From an uncultured Lachnospiraceae bacterium (lineage in GTDB: Bacteria > Bacillota > Clostridia > Lachnospirales > Lachnospiraceae): a DNA stretch of 64,000 nucleotides. The position numbers and the translations under genes are program-made. Every line of letters starts with the position of its first letter. Position 1 is the first letter of the stretch. Positions 41,986 through 50,437 of this stretch are shown here, piece after piece. The DNA is taken from positions 94,179-158,178 of the forward strand of contig CATOPL010000006.1 in the NCBI GenBank assembly GCA_951802115.1. The letters are read 5' to 3'. The notes under the pieces are model-generated. The model did not search any database. It had not been told where the DNA came from and saw only the letters and a program-made list of their open reading frames with translations.

Positions 41986-42420
41986 ATGAGTATCAGAAGG
42001 AAAATTATCGAGTATTCCCGGGGAAATGATCTGGATCACTTCTGGAGACTGTACCGGTGGCAGAAGCAGATAAAAAGTGGTTTTCTGCATGATGCGCTGA
42101 CTTTTTTACTGAGCCGGTGCGCGTATCGCCACGGCGGATATATCGGGCCGGATGCGGTGATCAAAGGACGTCCAATACTGCCGCACGGGCTGCAGGGAAT
42201 CTTTATCTCCAGATATGCCAGCGTGGGGAAGGACTGCCGGATTTATCAGAATGTAACGATTGGCGAAGTGGAGCGAAAAGCGCCGGTCATTGGGGACGGA
42301 TGTCTGATCGGTGCGGGCGCCGTGCTCATCGGCGGCATTCGAATCGGTGACCACGTGCAAATCGGCGCCGGTGCTGTGGTCAACAAAGATATTCCGGATG
42401 GCTGTACGGTTGTTCCGTAA
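41986..42420 (+). CDS. Serine acetyltransferase-like hexapeptide acyltransferase
   Basis: The 144-residue protein begins with a helical segment (MSIRRKIIEYSRGNDLDHFWRLY) and then a short left-handed beta helix (YIGPDAVIKG, GIFISRYASVGKDCRIYQNVTIG, GAGAVLIGGIRIGDHVQIGAGAVVNKDIP). This is the CysE/NodL type, but at 144 residues it is shorter than CysE and lacks most of the N-terminal domain, so it may acetylate a sugar or other small molecule. GAGGAGG lies 9 bases before ATG 41986. An ATG 42 bases earlier is in frame but sits inside the terminator hairpin. Confidence 0.78.
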   Translation: MSIRRKIIEYSRGNDLDHFWRLYRWQKQIKSGFLHDALTFLLSRCAYRHGGYIGPDAVIKGRPILPHGLQGIFISRYASVGKDCRIYQNVTIGEVERKAPVIGDGCLIGAGAVLIGGIRIGDHVQIGAGAVVNKDIPDGCTVVP

Positions 42421-42553
42421 CCGATGCGGATATTTGCTGCTGATCCGTCTTTTTCTGCCGACCATGATCCGGAAGGTTTTCTGCAGTGACTGAGGACCAT
42501 GAGAACGGCAAAATACATCGGTTGGGGTCGATATAAAAATACAGGGGGTCGAT

Positions 42554-42772
42554 ATGTTGTTTGGAAAAAAGATAAAACCGGAACCTTATGAGAAAGAAAA
42601 CAAGATTCCGGTTATCCGTGCAAGCATTTGTACGGGTGAAAAAGTGGCAGGATTCAAAGATATCCGTACAGGAAAATTTGAAGAAGTTTCAGTAATCAGA
42701 AATCAAAAAGACATGGACATATTTCTCAAAAAATACGCAGTTTCAGAAGAAAGCATCAAAAAAGAATGGTAA
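42554..42772 (+). CDS. Small conserved Lachnospiraceae protein (72 aa)
   Basis: The 72-residue protein reads MLFGKKIKPEPYEKENKIP, then VIRASICTGEKVAGFKDIRTGKFEEVSVI and ends in a helix with EESIKKEW. It is basic at the start, has no membrane helix and contains one Cys. Similar short proteins are familiar to me from Lachnospiraceae genomes, but with no secure function. A G-rich ribosome binding site (AGGGGGT) precedes the ATG. It may share a transcript with the acyltransferase upstream. Confidence 0.7.
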   Translation: MLFGKKIKPEPYEKENKIPVIRASICTGEKVAGFKDIRTGKFEEVSVIRNQKDMDIFLKKYAVSEESIKKEW

Positions 42773-42800
42773 CGAAGCACAGACTTTAAGGAGTTGACAG

Positions 42801-42887
42801 ATGAAATGGGTCGGATTTTTACAGGAACATAAAAATCATCTGAGTATATACAAGATCGAACAGTGGTGTTCGATAAAAATGGAATGA
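42801..42887 (+). CDS. Possible 28-codon reading frame
   Basis: ATG 42801 follows AAGGAG by 7 bases and opens 28 codons beginning MKWVGFLQEHKNHLS and ending CSIKME. The ribosome binding site is good, but the peptide is unknown and could be the broken start of a longer gene. Confidence 0.3.
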   Translation: MKWVGFLQEHKNHLSIYKIEQWCSIKME

Positions 42888-42940
42888 AGTATATTGTTGT
42901 AAGATTTTATAAAAAATATAAAATGATTTTCAGAAAACTA

Positions 42941-42969
42941 TTGACAACTGGAAGAAGATGTTGTAATAT
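42941..42969 (+). promoter_or_regulatory. Strong promoter of the orphan RNA
   Basis: TTGACA (42941-42946), 17 bases, TAATAT (42964-42969), giving a start near 42976. No gene with a plausible start follows before the terminator at 43249-43290. Confidence 0.75.
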
Positions 42970-42975
42970 AAGGAC

Positions 42976-43290
42976 ATCAACAAGAAAGAGATAGTTAAAA
43001 ATCTCTGGAATGGAGGAAAGGTCCAATGGGAAGATAAAATTTTAGACAAGTTTAAGAAAGACTCCAAAACAGCAGAAGAGCATGACATCATCTGACGAGA
43101 AAGGATGAGTCAGAATTCAGAAGCAGGGTGAAGAGAAGTTTCTTAAATAGCAGTCATGAAAAACTGAACAAAGGATCTCTACAATCTGGCAGTATCCGGA
43201 AATAATCTTGAAAGGAGATAATCAAGGTGAAGCTTCAGATTGACAGGTAAAAGAGCCATTCGATTGGAAATGCGATCGGGTGGCTCTTTT
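42976..43290 (+). ncRNA. Orphan structured non-coding RNA, about 315 nt
   Basis: The stretch has its own consensus-like promoter and a very strong terminator but no protein frame above a few codons. Local helices are plain: AGAGAT/ATCTCT near 42990, TGACATCATC/GATGAGTCA near 43081-43117, CTTGA/TCAAG near 43207-43225. Two tiny frames (MGR at about 43026, and GTG-started VKLQIDR at about 43227 behind AAGGAG) are present. GGAGGAAAGGTCC near 43013 recalls the start of RNase P RNA, but the other RNase P conserved regions were not found. It is not tmRNA, 6S or SRP RNA by eye. The class is unknown to me. Confidence 0.65.
43249..43290 (+). terminator. Terminator of the orphan RNA
   Basis: AAAAGAGCCA (43249-43258) pairs with TGGCTCTTTT (43281-43290), extended inward by two G-U pairs and CGAT/ATCG to about 16 bp. 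The trailing T-run is within the stem. Confidence 0.88.
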
Positions 43291-43590
43291 CAGCTGTCTT
43301 ATGACATTGATCCTGTAAAATTCAGGAATTCTGTGAAAATATGGATATCTTCCATGTTTGCCCTTGTTCATGGAGGGTATTTTCAGCAAAAAGCAAGATT
43401 CAGTTGCCGGATGCTGTGAAAACTTCTATAATAAGGACAAAAGCTGAAGGTTTGAAACCACAGCATGGTTACCTTCAGCGTCAGGGGGACTGCAAGTCAG
43501 CGGCTGATTTTGTCTGTTTTTGGTTTGGGAGTCCCGGCTGATAATTGGATTGTAAGAACTAGCGGTTGAAAAATGACAAAGGAGTCGCTC

Positions 43591-44112
43591 ATGAGAATCA
43601 GACCTTATGTGGAAGAAAAAGATTTTGAATATGTGGCAAAATGGATCAATGACGAAAAAATTCACGCCCTGTGGTGCGGAGGGCTTATTCCGTATCCGCT
43701 GACATGTCGTAGCTTTCATGATATATTGAAACGCAATACTGCAGAGTGGGGTGACGGCGCTTACGTGGCGACAGAAGCAGACGGAACTGCAGTCGGTTTT
43801 TTCTGTTATTCCATTCATACAGAGAATAACGAAGGTTTTTTAAAACTTATTGTAGTCGATCCAGAGAAGAGGGGAACCGGCTGCGGCAGACAGATGCTTG
43901 AACTGGCGCTGAAGTTTGCGTTTCAGATTACAGGGGCAGAGCAGGTTCAGCTGAACGTGTATTCAGAGAACCATGCAGCGAGACGCTGCTATGAAAGGAT
44001 TGGATTTGTGCAGAGAGCGGTAACAGAACAGGCGCTCTCCTATAAAGGAGAGGTGTGGAACCGATATAATCTGGTGATCTCCAAAGCGTGTTTAGAGTCA
44101 AATTTCGTATGA
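43591..44112 (+). CDS. GNAT-family N-acetyltransferase
   Basis: The 173-residue protein has the GNAT acetyl-CoA motif in FLKLIVVDPEKRGTGCGRQMLELAL (R-G-x-G-x-G type loop) and VYSENHAARRCYERIGF near the C-terminus. I chose ATG 43591 (MRIRPYVEEKDFEY), which has AAAGGAG 6 bases upstream; an ATG 18 bases earlier is in frame. The 300 bases upstream (43291-43590) show no gene. Substrate unknown. Confidence 0.87.
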   Translation: MRIRPYVEEKDFEYVAKWINDEKIHALWCGGLIPYPLTCRSFHDILKRNTAEWGDGAYVATEADGTAVGFFCYSIHTENNEGFLKLIVVDPEKRGTGCGRQMLELALKFAFQITGAEQVQLNVYSENHAARRCYERIGFVQRAVTEQALSYKGEVWNRYNLVISKACLESNFV

Positions 44113-44198
44113 TATCCGATGTGAAATAACAGAGTATATTTTAATATACGCAGAAAAAAGTCAATCAAAGGCTGACTTCGGTATTTGTAAAAATAATC

Positions 44199-44227
44199 TT
44201 GCAGGATGTTTACTGCTCCTGTAAAAT
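44199..44227 (+). promoter_or_regulatory. Promoter of the malate/lactate dehydrogenase-family gene
   Basis: TTGCAG (44199-44204), 17 bases, TAAAAT (44222-44227), 56 bases before the ATG, with AGGAGGA at 44270-44276. Confidence 0.65.
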
Positions 44228-44282
44228 TTGTATAAAAGTAATTCCGGGGGAAAAACAGTTTATAATTTAGGAGGATAAAGGA

Positions 44283-45410
44283 ATGTCACATTTGTATTTT
44301 AAGGTTGATGTACTGGAGCAGTTCTGCAGAGACGCTTTTCAAAGATTTGGATTTTCAGAAAAGGAAAGTAAAATCATAACCGATGTGCTGCTTACATCGG
44401 ACAGATACGGAATTGAATCTCATGGGATGCAGAGACTGAGCCGTTATCATAAGGGGATTGAATCAGGGATGATCAAAGTGGATGCGGTTTCGGAGGTGAT
44501 ATTCGAGACGCCGGTGTCCGCTGTGATCGACGGACATGATGGTATGGGACAGCTTATCGGATATCAGGCCATGAAGAAAGCGATTGACAAGGCGAAAAAA
44601 AGCGGTATGGCGATCGTCACAGTGAGAAATTCCAATCATTATGGAATTGCAGGATATTATGCCAGGATGGCATGTGATAAAGGCCTGATCGGATTGTCTT
44701 TTACCAATTCAGAGGCGATTATGGTGCCGACCAATGCAAAACAGGCTATGCTTGGCAGCAATCCTATTGCCATCGCCGTACCTGCAGAGCCGTATCCGTT
44801 CTTTTTTGACGCTTCCACGACAGTAGTTACCAGAGGGAAACTGGAGATGTACCGGAAAGCGGAGAAGCCGCTGCCGGACGGATGGGCGCTGGACCAGGAC
44901 GGGAATCCTTCCAATGATGCGGACCAGGTTCTCCGGAATATTGTCAGCAGGGCAGGCGGCGGAATCATGCCTTTAGGAGAGAACGAAGAGATCTCAGGTA
45001 GTCATAAAGGGTATGGATATGGTATGATCTGCGAGTTGTTTACGTCAATTCTCTCACAGGGCCTGACATCCAACCATACTCATACCGGGGGCAAGGGAGG
45101 AACGTGTCATGGTTTTATCGCCATTGATCCGAGAGCGTTTGGAGAGCCGGAAAAAATCAGTCAGCATTTTTCAGCTTTTCTGCAGGAGCTTCGGGAGGCG
45201 CCAAAGGCCGACGGCAGAGAGCGGATCTTTACACATGGAGAAAAAGAAGCGCTGGCCATGGAACGTGTGGAAACAGAAGGAATTGCGGTGGATCAGAAGA
45301 CGTTGGTGGAAATGAAACAGATGAGCGAATATCTGGGAATGGATTTTTCACAGTATTTTGGCCGGCTTTTTCTGGAAGATACCGGATATGAGAGCATTTA
45401 TTCCGGCTGA
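44283..45410 (+). CDS. Malate/L-lactate dehydrogenase-family oxidoreductase (Ldh_2 type)
   Basis: The 375-residue protein belongs to the family of YlbC/YiaK-type NAD(P)-dependent 2-ketoacid reductases: YGIESHGMQRLSRY, VRNSNHYGIAGYYARMA, TNSEAIMVPTNAKQAMLGSNPIAIAVP, and a substrate/cofactor region GSHKGYGYGMICELF. They interconvert 2-hydroxy acids and 2-keto acids such as malate, lactate or ureidoglycolate. The C-terminal 65 residues form an extra helical tail. It has a clear promoter and AGGAGG and stands alone. Substrate is not predictable from the neighbours. Confidence 0.88.
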   Translation: MSHLYFKVDVLEQFCRDAFQRFGFSEKESKIITDVLLTSDRYGIESHGMQRLSRYHKGIESGMIKVDAVSEVIFETPVSAVIDGHDGMGQLIGYQAMKKAIDKAKKSGMAIVTVRNSNHYGIAGYYARMACDKGLIGLSFTNSEAIMVPTNAKQAMLGSNPIAIAVPAEPYPFFFDASTTVVTRGKLEMYRKAEKPLPDGWALDQDGNPSNDADQVLRNIVSRAGGGIMPLGENEEISGSHKGYGYGMICELFTSILSQGLTSNHTHTGGKGGTCHGFIAIDPRAFGEPEKISQHFSAFLQELREAPKADGRERIFTHGEKEALAMERVETEGIAVDQKTLVEMKQMSEYLGMDFSQYFGRLFLEDTGYESIYSG

Positions 45411-45586
45411 CAATAAGCCGGAGGATGTCTGAAGATTCTTTCTCTGTCATCAGTCCGGTGTCAGTATTCAAGAATCTTATGATGAAAGAAGACAGCGGAA
45501 GCAAGGATATGGCGAACCAGAGTTGTCCAATTAATTTATAGTATTGATGGGATTTTAGAAACGACAGATCAGAAAGGCAGAAACAA

Positions 45587-46174
45587 ATGGAGGAAAGATT
45601 ACAAAAACAGCTCGAATTTGCGTTGGAGATTGATAAAGAAAAAAGTATTTTCCGGCAGACACATCTTTCCGGTCATGGAAGGAATGAAAATGATGCGGAG
45701 CATGCATGGCACATGGCGGTCATGGCTTATCTGTTAAAAGAATACGCCAACGAAAAGATCGACATTACAAGAGTTATGATCATGTGTCTGATTCATGATA
45801 TTGTGGAGATCGAGGCAGGAGATACCTATGCCTACGATACAGAAGAGAAAAAGACTCAGAAGGCAAGAGAGGATGCGGCTAAGGAAAAACTGTATTCTAT
45901 GTTGCCGGAAGATCAGAAAGAGGAATTTATTTCTCTGTTTGACGAGTTTGAGGAATGTCAGACGGCAGAAGCAAAGTTTGCACGCGCAATGGATAATCTG
46001 CAGCCTTTGATTTTGAATAACAGCAATAATGGAGCGGACTGGCATTCGCATCAGGTAAGTGCAGAACAGGTGTATGGACGACAGGCCAGGACAAAGGAAG
46101 GTTCTGAGAAGCTTTATGAGGTGACTGATAATATTATTCAGGAAAACATCAGGAAAGGAAATCTTAAGGCATAG
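45587..46174 (+). CDS. HD-domain hydrolase, YfbR-type nucleotidase-like
   Basis: The 195-residue protein has histidines and the HD pair of the family: DAEHAWHMAVMAYLL (about 32-46), MCLIHDIVEIEAGDTYAYD (about 65-83) and a later Asp in AKFARAMDNLQPLILNN. This pattern matches the HD_3/YfbR group of 5'-deoxynucleotidases. AGAAAGG lies 9 bases before the ATG. It is followed at 57 bases by a penicillin-binding-type carboxypeptidase. Confidence 0.85.
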   Translation: MEERLQKQLEFALEIDKEKSIFRQTHLSGHGRNENDAEHAWHMAVMAYLLKEYANEKIDITRVMIMCLIHDIVEIEAGDTYAYDTEEKKTQKAREDAAKEKLYSMLPEDQKEEFISLFDEFEECQTAEAKFARAMDNLQPLILNNSNNGADWHSHQVSAEQVYGRQARTKEGSEKLYEVTDNIIQENIRKGNLKA

Positions 46175-46230
46175 AGTGTTTGGAGGAAAAGGAATGAAGA
46201 CAATATGAAAAAAATGATCAGGGAGTATAT

Positions 46231-47373
46231 ATGGGAAACAGACATGGAGAAGACAGCGCATACCAGATGAGAAAGGCGCGCAGAAAGAGAGAGATCAGGC
46301 GCAGAAGAAGAAGGCGGGCGTTGCTAAAGAAAATATTCTGTGCTGGTCTGTTATCGGTATTCGCTGTTACGGCGGCTGTATTTCTTATAGGAAAATGGGG
46401 AACGGAAGAAAGCCCGGGCGAAAAGAATACAGTAAAGGCAGTCAGGGAGTCTTTAAGGTCGGATGATGCCGGGCAGCAGAACAGCGAGGAAGAGGATTTT
46501 GAACAGACCGAATCTCCGGATGACGCCGGCTCTGAGACAGATAACAGTACAGATAAGGACGAAAACAGTCTTTTTCATTATCTTGAGACAGAGGATACGG
46601 TTCGTCTGGGCGAGGACATTGTCAGCAGTTATGCCATATTTGTAGATGTAGACGAGGAAACGATCCTGGCGGGCAAAAATGAAAAAGACAGAATTGTTCC
46701 GGCTTCGATGACAAAGGTTCTGACTTTACTGGTCGCTGTGGAAAATCTGGATGATCTGGATGCCGAATTTACGATCACCAAAGAAATGGCAGAGTATGGC
46801 TTTCTGCATGATTGTTCAGGCGCCGGTTTTGAAAAGGGTGAGACCGTAAAGATAAGGGATCTGCTGTATGGTGCAATTCTTCCTTCCGGCGCGGATGCGG
46901 CGCTGGGTCTGGCAGTCTGTACAGCAGGATCCCAGGAGGCGTTTGTGGAGTTAATGAACAAAAAGCTGGAGGAGCTGGGGCTGTCGGATACGGCTCATTT
47001 TACCAACTGTATTGGGAGTTATGAAGAAGACCATTATTGTACGGTTTATGATATGGCGGTGATTATGAGAGCTGCGGTGGAGAATGAGATATGCCGGGAA
47101 GTGCTGTCAGCTCATACATATACGACTTCCGGTACAGAACAGCATCCGGATGGAATTCTGCTCTCCAACTGGTTTCTCAGACGCATTGAAGACAAGGATA
47201 CCGGCGGGGAAGTGGTCTTGGGAAAGACCGGATATGTCGTGCAGTCCGGGAACTGTGCGGTCAGTTATGGGACAGGTGACAAAGGAAGGAATTGCATTTG
47301 TGTAACTGTAAATGCTTTTAATAAGTGGAAATGTATCAATGATCATGCAGCAATGTATAAAAAGTTTGGATAA
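46231..47373 (+). CDS. D-alanyl-D-alanine carboxypeptidase (DacA type)
   Basis: The 380-residue protein has a very basic N-terminus (about 30 residues, many Arg/Lys), one membrane helix (IFCAGLLSVFAVTAAVFLIG), then an acidic linker of about 70 residues, and a penicillin-binding domain with nucleophile motif SMTK (Ser159), SGAD as second motif and KTGY as third. It would trim the terminal D-Ala of peptidoglycan stem peptides outside the membrane. It overlaps the DUF2726 gene by 35 bases. The C-terminal PBP5 domain is absent, which makes it short for DacA. Confidence 0.88.
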   Translation: MGNRHGEDSAYQMRKARRKREIRRRRRRRALLKKIFCAGLLSVFAVTAAVFLIGKWGTEESPGEKNTVKAVRESLRSDDAGQQNSEEEDFEQTESPDDAGSETDNSTDKDENSLFHYLETEDTVRLGEDIVSSYAIFVDVDEETILAGKNEKDRIVPASMTKVLTLLVAVENLDDLDAEFTITKEMAEYGFLHDCSGAGFEKGETVKIRDLLYGAILPSGADAALGLAVCTAGSQEAFVELMNKKLEELGLSDTAHFTNCIGSYEEDHYCTVYDMAVIMRAAVENEICREVLSAHTYTTSGTEQHPDGILLSNWFLRRIEDKDTGGEVVLGKTGYVVQSGNCAVSYGTGDKGRNCICVTVNAFNKWKCINDHAAMYKKFG

Positions 47374-47848
47374 AAGTACGGTGCTGTTTCTGTTGGCAGC
47401 AGCTTTGATGGCGGCAGGTATTTTGTATCTGCTGATAAAAAAGATAAAGTTTGTCAGAAGATATCCTTATGAAAGGAAAATGCTTCTGACTCCCACGGAA
47501 TATCGGTTTTATAAAATATTAAAAGAGCGTTGTGACAAAGCGCGTCTGCTGATCTGTCCCAAAGTCCGGATGGAAGATTTTCTCTATGTGACAGACAGGC
47601 GGAATATGAATAAGTACAGGGGATATATAAAATCAAGGCACATTGATTTTATTCTCTGCGACCGGGATCTTCATATGCTGGCGGGACTGGAACTGGACGA
47701 TTTGTCGCACAGTGCTCCGGCTGCTGTCAGAGTGGATCTGTTTAAAAACAATGTCTTTAAGAAGATTGGAGTACCGCTGTATCGGATTCCGGTTGAACCG
47801 AGGCTGTACAGAACAAGAATTGATGAAATGATCAGAGAGATTATCTGA
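47339..47848 (+). CDS. DUF2726 membrane protein
   Basis: About 169 residues: one membrane helix (STVLFLLAAALMAAGILYLL) then a cytoplasmic DUF2726-type domain with LLTPTEYRFYKILKERC, RLLICPKVRMEDFLYV and HIDFILCDRDLHMLAGLELDD, a PD-(D/E)XK-like nuclease or restriction-endonuclease-like fold core. Function is not established. The start is one of several ATGs (47312, 47339, 47345) with no good ribosome binding site, so translation is probably coupled to the overlapping carboxypeptidase gene. Confidence 0.78.
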   Translation: MIMQQCIKSLDKSTVLFLLAAALMAAGILYLLIKKIKFVRRYPYERKMLLTPTEYRFYKILKERCDKARLLICPKVRMEDFLYVTDRRNMNKYRGYIKSRHIDFILCDRDLHMLAGLELDDLSHSAPAAVRVDLFKNNVFKKIGVPLYRIPVEPRLYRTRIDEMIREII

Positions 47849-47869
47849 GAATGCATAAAAGGAGAATGA

Positions 47870-48886
47870 ATGATGAAAACAGGAATCGTCGGAACCGGAA
47901 TGATCGTGAAAGAGTTTCTGCAGCATCTGCATGGCATGGAAGGGCTGGAGCTCAGAGCGATCTGCGGAACGCCCAGACGGGAGGCGGATCTGCAGAACTT
48001 ATGTGAGACATACAAAATTGCAAATTGGTATGTGGATTACGACGTCATGCTAAGAGACGAGACAGTGGAAGTTATCTATGTGGCAGTTCCCAACCATCTG
48101 CATTACGAATTTTGTCAGAAAGCTGTCTGTGCGGGTAAGCATGTGATATGTGAGAAACCATTTACTTCCAACAGCCGGGAAATTCAGGAGCTGTATCAAT
48201 TAGCCCAAAGCCATAATGTGATGCTTTTGGAGGCGGTGACCACAAGGCATCTGCCTAATACACAAAAGATCAGACAACTGCTGCCAAAATTGGGAAAGAT
48301 CCGGATTGTCACAGCCAATTATACGCAGTATTCATCCCGGTATGATGCATTTAAAAGAGGGGAAGTTCAGCCGGTATTTGATCTGCATAAGTCGGGAGGG
48401 GCATTGATGGATCTGAATGTCTACAATATCGATTTGATGGCAGATCTGTTTGGCGCTCCTGAGCAGGTACATTATGCGGCAAATATGGAACGGGGAATTG
48501 ATACATCCGGGATACTGACAATGGATTATGGAAGTTTTCAATGTGTATGTATCGGAGCAAAAGACTGTTATGCACCGGTTTTTACCTGTATTCAGGGAGA
48601 TGAAGGAAGCATCGCGGTCTCTTCGCCGGTTAATATGATGACATCGTTAGAACTGTATCAGACAAAAGATAGAGCCGGGGGGCAGTCCGGACAGGGAATG
48701 GTATATGACGCTGACGGAGGAGAGCACCGGATGTACCATGAATTCCGGGAATTTGTCCGCATTGTGGATGAGAAAGATTATACGAGCGCCAGAAAACTGA
48801 TGGAGGTAACGCTGATTACCATGGATGTTCTGACCAGAGCAAGACAGTCGGCAGGTATCGTATTTGATGCAGACCTGCAGGGCTGA
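47870..48886 (+). CDS. Gfo/Idh/MocA-family oxidoreductase
   Basis: The 338-residue protein begins with a Rossmann fold (MMKTGIVGTGMIVKEFLQ), has the family motif CEKPF in GKHVICEKPFTSN, and a C-terminal alpha/beta domain with HKSGGALMDLNVYNIDLMADLFG. These enzymes oxidise or reduce sugars and related compounds with NAD(P). AAGGAG precedes the paired ATGATG by 5-8 bases. It is 21 bases from the DUF2726 gene, so the four genes from 45587 may be one operon. The substrate is unknown. Confidence 0.9.
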   Translation: MMKTGIVGTGMIVKEFLQHLHGMEGLELRAICGTPRREADLQNLCETYKIANWYVDYDVMLRDETVEVIYVAVPNHLHYEFCQKAVCAGKHVICEKPFTSNSREIQELYQLAQSHNVMLLEAVTTRHLPNTQKIRQLLPKLGKIRIVTANYTQYSSRYDAFKRGEVQPVFDLHKSGGALMDLNVYNIDLMADLFGAPEQVHYAANMERGIDTSGILTMDYGSFQCVCIGAKDCYAPVFTCIQGDEGSIAVSSPVNMMTSLELYQTKDRAGGQSGQGMVYDADGGEHRMYHEFREFVRIVDEKDYTSARKLMEVTLITMDVLTRARQSAGIVFDADLQG

Positions 48887-49247
48887 TGATACTCGCTGGA
48901 AGAGTATACACGCCCTGGACCGCGCTGCTGACCCGGTCTTCTGCGTTGTCCCCGGTCGGCGTACGTTCACTCATCTGCCTGGAAGCTCGGGCCATCGACA
49001 TCGGTCAGAGCCGGAGAGTCGAAAAGGAATAAATCTTAGTTCCTTTCAAACAACGGCATTGGTAAAATATGGAAAAATACAGTTATTACTGGAAAAAACA
49101 GATATCTGGCGTTGAGCGGAATAGAGATAAAAATAACAGTTTTTTCTTATGCTGAAAAAGAGAATAGCGGCTGATTTTCTGGAGAAATTATATATGAGTC
49201 AGTATTTACTCACAGGGTTTGTACCAGAAATAACAGGAGGTATTCTT
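48887..49247. other. Intergenic stretch with a GC-rich patch
   Basis: Bases about 48895-49022 are visibly richer in G and C than the surroundings. On the reverse strand this patch reads MSERTPTGDNAEDRV and on as a short open frame without ribosome binding site; it may be a remnant of transferred DNA. The right part (49023-49247) is AT-rich leader of the DUF378 gene. No gene is supported. Confidence 0.35.
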
Positions 49248-49454
49248 ATGAATAAAACGCTGAATATGATAGCCCTGACAATCGGAATCATTGGAGCATT
49301 AAACTGGGGGCTGATCGGCTTCCTTAATTTTAATCTCGTTGGTTTTGTCTTCGGGGCCGGATGGATCTCAAGGATTATTTATGCTATAGTAGGTTTATGT
49401 GGATTATATCTTTTGACTTTTTATGCAAATATTGGCAGCCAATCCAGTCAATAA
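49248..49454 (+). CDS. DUF378 small membrane protein
   Basis: The 68-residue protein starts MNKTLNMIALTIGIIGALNWGLIGFLNFNLVGFVFG and has two membrane helices with the conserved GALNWGL segment of the DUF378 family. AGGAGG lies 8 bases before ATG 49248; the frame extends upstream but without similarity. Function is unknown in the family. A strong terminator follows. Confidence 0.88.
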   Translation: MNKTLNMIALTIGIIGALNWGLIGFLNFNLVGFVFGAGWISRIIYAIVGLCGLYLLTFYANIGSQSSQ

Positions 49455-49476
49455 AACAATGCAGACGTAAAAAGAT

Positions 49477-49522
49477 GGGGCTGCGCGGACAGACGAAGGT
49501 TTGTCTGCGCAGTCCCCTTTTT
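49477..49522 (+). terminator. Rho-independent terminator after the DUF378 gene
   Basis: GGGG-CTGCGC (49477-49486) pairs with GCGCAG-T-CCCC (49507-49517), extended inward by AGAC/GTCT, followed by TTTTT. The rest of 49523-49708 shows nothing clear. Confidence 0.85.
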
Positions 49523-49708
49523 CTGCGCTCTGAAAGACAGATCAGTGCAGCAGAAGCTGTCTGTTGTGAACGGTCAAGAGTAATCGTGTACAATACAGAG
49601 TACCCACAAATATTTTTAATACCATCGTATGTGGTAATATTACCAGCAGCAGGCTTTCGGCATGGAATTGTATTTTTGATTTAGTCAGGAAAATGCTTGC
49701 GGAAGTGA

Positions 49709-49762
49709 TTGACATGGCAGAAGATTTCTTGTATGATAGTTATTGACCATAAGTCAATAACT
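49709..49762 (+). promoter_or_regulatory. Promoter and palindromic operator of the TetR/MFS operon
   Basis: TTGACA (49709-49714), 17 bases, TATGAT (49732-49737). Directly behind it is a perfect palindrome AGTTATTGAC, spacer CATAA, GTCAATAACT (49738-49762), covering the transcription start. This is the classic place for a TetR-type repressor to bind, so the operon is probably autoregulated. Confidence 0.85.
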
Positions 49763-49780
49763 GATGAAGGAGGATGCAAA

Positions 49781-50434
49781 TTGGCAAGGCCAGTGAAAAA
49801 ACAGCCGGAACAGTGGAAAAAAGAAATCCTGGATGCGGCAAAAGAACTGTTTTTTTCCAAAGGTTATGAGGAAACTGCCATTCAGGATATTATGGAACTG
49901 GCAGGCGGTGCAAAGGGGATGTTTTACCGCTTTTTTCAGAGTAAGGAAGAGGTCATGCATGCGTTAGGGGATCAGATGTTTTTGGAAAATAATCCTTTTG
50001 AGACAGTCAGGGGGCGTTCTGATCTGAACGGACTGCAGAAGATCCGTAAAGTGCTTGCTTTTGACAGGGCTGACGGGGACAGAGAAGAGTTAAGCAGACA
50101 GGCTGTTCCGATTCTGAAAGACCCGCGCATTCTGTTGGCCGCGGTGAAGGCGAACCGGCGGGTGCTGACTCCTTTATGGTTTGAACTGATTGAGGAAGGA
50201 CGGCGTGACGGCTCTATCCACACGGAATATGCAAAGGAACTTTCCGAACTGCTTGCGCTTGTCAATTTCTGGATGCTGCCGTCCGTGTTTCCGGCGGATG
50301 CGGAAGAAATCCGTCATAAATGCCGGTTTGTTGCAGAGGTTCTTTCGGCAATGGGGCTTCCGATCATAGAGGATGAGATGTATGAGCGGACAGAGCGGAT
50401 ACTGGGAGGCTACAGGGAAGAAAGGAAAGAGTAG
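49781..50434 (+). CDS. TetR/AcrR-family repressor
   Basis: About 217 residues, with an N-terminal helix-turn-helix (ILDAAKELFFSKGYEETAIQDIMELAGGAKGMFYRFFQSKEEVM) and a ligand-binding helical domain. I chose TTG 49781 because GAAGGAGG is 7 bases upstream; an ATG upstream at 49709 lies inside the promoter and is not used. The MFS gene follows after 3 bases. The repressor probably responds to a compound exported by the pump. The ligand is unknown. Confidence 0.9.
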   Translation: MARPVKKQPEQWKKEILDAAKELFFSKGYEETAIQDIMELAGGAKGMFYRFFQSKEEVMHALGDQMFLENNPFETVRGRSDLNGLQKIRKVLAFDRADGDREELSRQAVPILKDPRILLAAVKANRRVLTPLWFELIEEGRRDGSIHTEYAKELSELLALVNFWMLPSVFPADAEEIRHKCRFVAEVLSAMGLPIIEDEMYERTERILGGYREERKE

Positions 50435-50437
50435 CGG

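Noticed and set aside
42976..43290. RNase P, tmRNA, 6S or SRP RNA
   Set aside because: Only one short block resembles RNase P; no tag frame, no tRNA-like ends, no 6S bubble and no SRP Alu or S-domain core could be found by eye.
43341..43541. Forward frame of 66 codons between the orphan RNA and the GNAT gene
   Set aside because: No ribosome binding site and unlikely composition; the GNAT promoter region is expected here.
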